Of a stretch of 64,000 bases of DNA, positions 59,753-64,000 are shown in pieces. The stretch covers positions 62,001-126,000 of the forward strand of contig JAWLHU010000007.1 of the NCBI GenBank assembly GCA_041690255.1, given 5' to 3'. Below the pieces are notes generated by a model. That model was not told the DNA's origin. It saw only the letters and a list, made by a program, of their open reading frames with translations, and did not search any database. Made by a program: the position numbers and the translations under genes. Source of the DNA: JAWLHU01 sp041690255. Its GTDB lineage: Bacteria; Bacillota; Sulfobacillia; Symbiobacteriales; Symbiobacteriaceae. Every line of letters starts with the position of its first letter. Position 1 is the stretch's first letter.

Positions 59753-61554
59753 CATTGCCGGACCAGTGGAAGGGTGAAGCAGAAGAGGCTACCGCCCCCC
59801 GGGGCATCATCAACCCAGACCTGACCACCATGGGCGGCGACAATCCCCCTGACAATCGCCAGGCCGAGGCCGGTACCGCCCTTCTTGCGTGAGTGGGCCT
59901 TGTCGCTCCGGTAGAACCGCTCCCAGACCAGGGGGCGCTCCTCAGGCGGAATTCCCGGCCCCTGATCCTGGACCACGATGACCAGGTGGTCTGCCTCGGC
60001 CCGGGCCCGCAGTGTCACCTCGGAGCCGCGCGGCGAGTAGCGCAGGGCATTCTCGACGAGGTTGACCAGCACCTGTTCCACCCGGTCGCCGTCTGCCAGG
60101 ACAAGGGGGAGTTCGGGTGGCAGGGAGACCGTAATCCGGCTCCCCGTCTCGTCACAGAGGGGGGCCAACTTCCGGGCCATATGCTGCATCAATGGGCCCG
60201 GTGCAAGGGGCTCCAGGTCCATGCGGATCTGCCCGGCATCGATCCGGGCGAGCTGAAGCAGGTCGGTGATCAACTGCTCGACCCGATCCAACTCCTCCTG
60301 CATGATCGCAAGCATCTCCTCATGCTCTTCCTGAGACTCGGCCAGTCCATCTTGCAGGGCCTCTGTGTAGCCTCGCACCACGCCAATCGGGGTGCGCATC
60401 TCGTGGGAGACGTTGGCCACAAAGTCCCGCCGCATCTCTTCGAGCCGCTCCGATTCGGTGATATCCTGCCAGACGAGCACCGCACCCTGCCCGCCTGTCC
60501 GCTGGTCGACCACCGCCGACAGCGATACCGAGTAGGCCGATCCGCTCAGACTGACCTTTCGCTCCAGGGGCAGTCCGTTTCGCAGTACCTGTTCCGCCTC
60601 GTCACCGACTCCCAGCGCCGTGAGAAGATCGGTATGAATCGTACAAGGTGCCTCTTCACAGGGGATTCCGGCAGCGCGGAGGAGGTCAGCCGCTGGCTGG
60701 TTCATGAGGGTACAGCCACCGGCACCGTCCACCAGCATAACCGCGTCGTTCATGCTCGTCAGGATTCCCGAGAGCCGGGCGTTGTTCTCGTGCAGTTGGG
60801 CGATTGTCTCATCGAGCGCGTCGGCCAACCGGTTGATCGAGTGGCCAAGCCAGGCGATCTCATCGGTCCCGGTCACAGCGAGCCGCTGCTGGAAGTCGCC
60901 GCCTGCCATGGCCTGGGCCATCGCATTCATGCGGCGGAGGGGGAGGGACATCCGGCTGGAGAGGTAGAGCGCCAGCAGGGTGACCAGGAGCAGCATACCG
61001 GCGGCCACCCAGAGGAAGGTCTGCCGGGACTCCGCAAGCGCTTCGTCCACAGGGCTTGTGGGCTGGATCACCAGCAACGCCCCTCGGTTGACGCCGTCCT
61101 TGATGACGGGGACACCCACCGCGAAGAGCCAGTAAGGCCGCTCCGGCGCGATGCCATGGTTGTGCTCGTCGGTATCCAGACCGTCCAGGGCGGTGTTCAG
61201 GACCCTGTAGGTCACATCCTGACCATCGAGCAGACGTTGGGCCCGGTCGGGTGGCAGGAGGGCAGGACTGCCGACCGGCGCCTGGCTGAGGGTCGCAACC
61301 TGAGCGGTTGTCAGGGTGACGATATGCGCGCCGATCACGCCCTCCAGATCAAGCCAGGGGCGGTCACCGGGCATCTCGGGATCGGGTTCATAGAGTTGGA
61401 TCAGCCCCCGTGCCTGGCCGAGCATATGGTCGGAGAGGTGGAAGTCGTAGAGCCCGGTCATCTGCTGCGGGACCAGAACGGCCAGCACCAGAAGCATACT
61501 CCCGGCGAGCGCGACGATCATGAGCGAGAGCTTGAGGACGACACTTGATCTCAT
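59752..61554 (-). CDS. Sensor histidine kinase (ResE/WalK-like)
   Basis: 600 residues: membrane helix about 8-30, extracytoplasmic domain about 31-177, helix about 180-200, HAMP about 200-255, PAS about 260-365, HisKA with VSHEMRTP (H384), and HATPase with NLVENALRYS, DQGPGIP and GGTGLGLAIV. It phosphorylates the response regulator encoded upstream, with which it overlaps by 4 bp. The signal sensed is not evident; the adjacent sulfur/thiol genes suggest redox or thiol state as one possibility. Confidence 0.93.
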   Translation of the reverse strand: MRSSVVLKLSLMIVALAGSMLLVLAVLVPQQMTGLYDFHLSDHMLGQARGLIQLYEPDPEMPGDRPWLDLEGVIGAHIVTLTTAQVATLSQAPVGSPALLPPDRAQRLLDGQDVTYRVLNTALDGLDTDEHNHGIAPERPYWLFAVGVPVIKDGVNRGALLVIQPTSPVDEALAESRQTFLWVAAGMLLLVTLLALYLSSRMSLPLRRMNAMAQAMAGGDFQQRLAVTGTDEIAWLGHSINRLADALDETIAQLHENNARLSGILTSMNDAVMLVDGAGGCTLMNQPAADLLRAAGIPCEEAPCTIHTDLLTALGVGDEAEQVLRNGLPLERKVSLSGSAYSVSLSAVVDQRTGGQGAVLVWQDITESERLEEMRRDFVANVSHEMRTPIGVVRGYTEALQDGLAESQEEHEEMLAIMQEELDRVEQLITDLLQLARIDAGQIRMDLEPLAPGPLMQHMARKLAPLCDETGSRITVSLPPELPLVLADGDRVEQVLVNLVENALRYSPRGSEVTLRARAEADHLVIVVQDQGPGIPPEERPLVWERFYRSDKAHSRKKGGTGLGLAIVRGIVAAHGGQVWVDDAPGGGSLFCFTLPLVRQ

Positions 61555-62255
61555 TTTGCGACCACCAGGCGATAGCCCATCCCCCAGGCGGTCTCGATCT
61601 GCGTAGTGGCGCCGGCGGCGGCCAGCTTCTCCCGCAGGTTCTTCACGTGGCTGTCCACCGTGCGCCGACCGCCGGTGAAGTCGTACCCCCAGACCTGCTC
61701 CAGGAGGGCCTCTCGGGTGAAGAGATGGCCCGGCCGGCGGAGCATGAGCGTCAGGAGGGCATACTCCTTGGGGGTCAGCGGGAGCTCCTTGCCATTGACT
61801 CGGGCGAGGGCAGCCGCCTCGTCGATCACCAGGTCCCCCTCGCCAGTCACCACGGGCGCGACCGGCTCGGAGACGGGGGCACGCTGAGCCGGCTGGGCCC
61901 GACGCAGCAAGGATTTGACCCGGAAGACCAACTCCCGCGGGCTGAACGGCTTGCCCACATAGTCATCGGCCCCTAACTGGAAGCCGAGGATCCGATCGTA
62001 CTCCTCGTTTCGGGCGGAGAGCATGATCACCGGGGTCGTGCCACGCTTCCGGATCTCCTGACAGATTGTCCAGCCATCGACCTCGGGCAGCATGAGGTCC
62101 AGGATCACCAGGTCGTAGGGGGTTTCAGCAAGCTGCTCCAGGGCGGACTGCCCGTCCTCCGCCTCATCGACAGTAAACCCTTCCTTGGTCAGGTAGAGGC
62201 GCACCAATTGGCGAATGCGATCTTCATCGTCGGCAATGAGGATATGGGCCGGCAT
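61551..62255 (-). CDS. OmpR-family response regulator (ResD-like)
   Basis: 234 residues. Receiver domain with phospho-acceptor D53 (ILDLMLPEVDGW), Lys in YVGKPFSPREL, and a C-terminal winged helix with LTPKEYALLTLMLRRPG and TVDSHVKNLREKL. Paired with the kinase by a 4-bp overlap. Targets unknown. Confidence 0.95.
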   Translation of the reverse strand: MPAHILIADDEDRIRQLVRLYLTKEGFTVDEAEDGQSALEQLAETPYDLVILDLMLPEVDGWTICQEIRKRGTTPVIMLSARNEEYDRILGFQLGADDYVGKPFSPRELVFRVKSLLRRAQPAQRAPVSEPVAPVVTGEGDLVIDEAAALARVNGKELPLTPKEYALLTLMLRRPGHLFTREALLEQVWGYDFTGGRRTVDSHVKNLREKLAAAGATTQIETAWGMGYRLVVAK

Positions 62256-62310
62256 AGCTATCCCCCTCGTTGCTGCACTTTTGTCTCTTTCTCATTTAGG
62301 CATCCGATGG

Positions 62311-62347
62311 AAATCCCCCTGCCGCAATAGTCGCGACAGGGGGATTT
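62311..62347. terminator. Hairpin ahead of the response-regulator gene
   Basis: AAATCCCCCTG (62311-62321) pairs with CAGGGGGATTT (62337-62347), with a CGC/GCG inner pairing. It sits between the rhodanese terminator and the response-regulator start and may be a second-line terminator. Confidence 0.5.
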
Positions 62348-62376
62348 GCGTCCTCATGGCCGGCAGTACAGGCTGG

Positions 62377-62408
62377 AAAAAACCTCAGGTGCCAGACTAC
62401 ACCTGAGG
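62377..62408 (-). terminator. Intrinsic terminator of the rhodanese gene
   Basis: On the reverse strand CCTCAGGTG pairs with CACCTGAGG and is followed by six T (62382-62377). It lies 16 nt past the rhodanese stop. Confidence 0.88.
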
Positions 62409-62423
62409 CTTTTGACCGATGGA

Positions 62424-62747
62424 CTACCGCTCCACAGCACCCCGCCAGGTAATGATTCCGCCCGAGACGTTCTTCACGTTAGTGAAGCCCATGGCCTGCA
62501 GGTACTGGTAGGCCATGGAGGACCGGCTGGCCGTCCGGCAGATCAGGAGAATCTCATCCTTCTTGTTGAACTCATTGGCCCAGGACCGAATATTGCCGAG
62601 GGGCTTCAGCACGCTGCCAGGCACATGGCCCTCCGCGTACTCCCAGGGCTCGCGAACATCGATAATGATCGGCTTTTCGCCGTTCTCCAAACGGGCCTGC
62701 AGTTCGGCGGTGCTGACGTTGTTCATGCGCGGACCAAATGCGAACAT
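62424..62747 (-). CDS. Rhodanese-like sulfurtransferase
   Basis: 107 residues, single rhodanese domain with persulfide-forming Cys70 in LLICRTASRS and the IIIDVREPWEYAEGHVPGS motif. Transfers sulfane sulfur between thiols. ATG after AAGGAG. Divergent from the CoA-disulfide reductase gene; together they form a small sulfane-sulfur/thiol homeostasis locus sharing one control region. Confidence 0.92.
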   Translation of the reverse strand: MFAFGPRMNNVSTAELQARLENGEKPIIIDVREPWEYAEGHVPGSVLKPLGNIRSWANEFNKKDEILLICRTASRSSMAYQYLQAMGFTNVKNVSGGIITWRGAVER

Positions 62748-62805
62748 GGCTTATCGCTCCTTACTCTCTTTGCTCTTCCGGATTGTTGCGGCTGTCACAA
62801 GCACA

Positions 62806-62835
62806 ATAATACCCGTACGGGTATCAGTTTGGCAA
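62806..62835 (-). promoter_or_regulatory. Promoter of the rhodanese gene
   Basis: Read on the reverse strand: TTGCCA (62835-62830), an 18-nt spacer and TATTAT (62811-62806). The 16-bp palindrome at 62809-62824 covers its -10 box and half the spacer. Confidence 0.7.
62809..62824. promoter_or_regulatory. Palindromic operator ATACCCGTACGGGTAT
   Basis: A perfect 16-bp inverted repeat inside the rhodanese promoter. The ATACCC/GGGTAT arms resemble sites of CsoR/CstR-family repressors that respond to copper or to sulfane sulfur. No regulator gene of that family is in the window. Confidence 0.65.
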
Positions 62836-62890
62836 GAGGGTATTCATCGGATGCTCACCCAAGGAAGGAGAATAGACCTTTGGATTATTG

Positions 62891-62908
62891 TAATACGGTA
62901 GGGGGTAT
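62891..62908. promoter_or_regulatory. Second, imperfect operator-like site near the reductase gene
   Basis: TAATACGGTAGGGGGTAT carries ATAC and GGGGGTAT arms like the perfect palindrome 82 bp away. It lies 46 bp ahead of the reductase start, where it could control the rightward gene. Confidence 0.4.
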
Positions 62909-62953
62909 GGTTGAATGAGAACGAATGAACAAGCTCACAGGGGGTCATTTCCT

Positions 62954-64000
62954 ATGTCGAAGCGCAGGATTCTAGTGGTGGGTGGTGTCGCCGGTGGCGC
63001 CAGTGCGGCGGCTCGGGCCCGCCGGACCGATGAGCATGCCGAGATCATCCTCTTTGAAAAGGGTCCCTTCATTTCGTTTGCCAACTGCGGTCTCCCCTAC
63101 TATGTCGGCCGTGAGATCGGCGACCGGAGCGCCCTGTTGCTCCAGACGCCTGAGACCTTCAACGCCCGCTTTTCTGTCGATGTGCGAGTCCATCACGAAG
63201 TGATCGCCCTCGATACAGCGCAGAAGACCCTCCGGGTCCGCAACGGCCAGACCGGCGAGGTCTACGAGGAGTCCTACACCGAGCTGATCCTTTCGCCGGG
63301 CGCGATCCCGATCCGCCCGCCGCTGCCGGGCATTGACCAGCAGAATATCTTTACCGTGCGCACCGTGCCCGATTCCGATGCGATCCGCGCTTATATGGAA
63401 GAGACCGGTTCGGGCCGGGCCGTGGTGGTAGGTGCAGGCTTTATTGGCCTGGAGATGGTGGAGAATCTCCTCCATCTCGGACTGCAAGTGACGCTGGTTG
63501 AGAAGGCCGACCAGGTTCTGCCGCCGCTCGATCCGGAAATGGCCGCCTTTGTTCAGGGCACCCTGGAGCAGATGGGCGTCGAGGTAATCACAAACGACGG
63601 CATTTCTGCTTTTGATGGCGATGGCCGAGCCACCGCCGTCCGGCTGGAGAGCGGTCGGGTGGTGGAGGGCGACCTCTTCATTCTCGGCCTCGGTGTTCGC
63701 CCTGACACCCGCCTGGCCAAGGCTGCCGGGCTGACGATCGGAGCGACCGGTGGCATTACCGTCAACGAGCGCATGCAGACCAGCGATCCGCACATCTACG
63801 CCGCCGGCGATGCGGTCGAGACCACCCACCTGGTCACGGGCCAGCCGACGCTGATTCCACTGGCTGGGCCAGCCAACAAGCAGGGCAGGGTTGCCGGCGC
63901 GAACGCCGCTGGTGACAACCTAACCTTCCCCGGCGCCATTGGCACGGCCATCGTACGGGTGGGCAGCCTTGTCGCTGCCTCCACAGGTCTTTCCGAGAAG
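62954..64000 (+). CDS. CoA-disulfide reductase / FAD-dependent pyridine nucleotide-disulfide oxidoreductase, 3' end missing
   Basis: 349 codons up to the window edge, no stop. FAD-binding motif VVGGVAGGASAAARARR, single active-site Cys45 in FANCGLPYY as in CoA-disulfide reductases and persulfide reductases, NAD(P)-binding VVVGAGFIGLEMVENL, and a second FAD motif IYAAGDAVE. The family reduces CoA disulfide, CoA persulfide or polysulfide with NAD(P)H; longer members end in a rhodanese domain, which cannot be judged here. ATG 62954 with AGGGGG upstream. Divergent from the rhodanese gene. Confidence 0.9.
   Translation, partial: MSKRRILVVGGVAGGASAAARARRTDEHAEIILFEKGPFISFANCGLPYYVGREIGDRSALLLQTPETFNARFSVDVRVHHEVIALDTAQKTLRVRNGQTGEVYEESYTELILSPGAIPIRPPLPGIDQQNIFTVRTVPDSDAIRAYMEETGSGRAVVVGAGFIGLEMVENLLHLGLQVTLVEKADQVLPPLDPEMAAFVQGTLEQMGVEVITNDGISAFDGDGRATAVRLESGRVVEGDLFILGLGVRPDTRLAKAAGLTIGATGGITVNERMQTSDPHIYAAGDAVETTHLVTGQPTLIPLAGPANKQGRVAGANAAGDNLTFPGAIGTAIVRVGSLVAASTGLSEK

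Noticed and set aside
59893..61548. 551-codon forward frame over the histidine kinase gene
   Set aside because: Shadow of a kinase with complete HAMP, HisKA and HATPase motifs on the reverse strand.

Overview
The window looks like chromosomal DNA from a high-G+C Firmicute. Gene content and style (rnr-smpB-ssrA order, ResDE-like two-component pair, PTS HPr/EI, many GTG/TTG starts with strong AGGAGG sites, high GC) recall Symbiobacterium-like Clostridia. That placement is an inference from gene content, not from a marker gene.

Layout. 1-4560: ribonuclease R, a small membrane protein, SmpB and tmRNA. The last 32 bases of the tmRNA and its terminator are duplicated at 5712-5790, so about 1.2 kb with one unknown gene sits between two att-like copies. 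5885-13400: a giant BTAD-type regulator, a MacB/FtsX-type ABC exporter pair, a secreted cell-wall amidase and a MarR regulator with a palindrome in front. 13477-16142: a compact housekeeping operon (glutamate racemase, RNase PH, XTP pyrophosphatase, YfcE-like phosphodiesterase). 16205-16867: six tRNA genes (Pro, Gly, Arg, His, Gln, Lys). 17129-18952: oligoendopeptidase F, reverse strand.

19194-31592 is a 12-gene reverse-strand operon. Its first gene is a GntR/UTRA repressor fused to an RraA-like domain. It is followed by a cupin, three stand-alone RraA-like proteins, two M20 peptidases (one lacking metal ligands), an amidohydrolase, a DppA-like M55 peptidase, and an oligopeptide-type ABC importer without ATPase genes. 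A creatininase-family gene is divergent at 31903. The whole looks like an uptake and hydrolysis route for a peptide-like or N-substituted amino-acid compound; the substrate is unknown.

33052-41640 is an accessory island after tRNA-Leu: a TIR-HEAT protein, a decayed tyrosine integrase, a 1364-residue Mrr-nuclease/STAND ATPase protein of the Avs type, about 1.2 kb without a clear gene, and a 54-bp tandem repeat array. 41814-55762 is an expanded version of the functionally obscure E. coli yhfSTUVWXYZ operon. Here it carries its own dipeptide-type ABC importer (again without ATPases), an amidase-signature enzyme, and HPr plus Enzyme I of the PTS but no EII. The PRD protein YhfY is a natural phosphorylation partner for HPr.

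55985-64000 holds a GGDEF-ATPase-TPR signalling protein, a ResE/ResD-like two-component system, and a divergent sulfur locus (rhodanese / CoA-disulfide reductase) with a perfect 16-bp palindrome inside the rhodanese promoter, suggestive of a CsoR/CstR-type sulfur sensor. The last gene runs off the end of the window.
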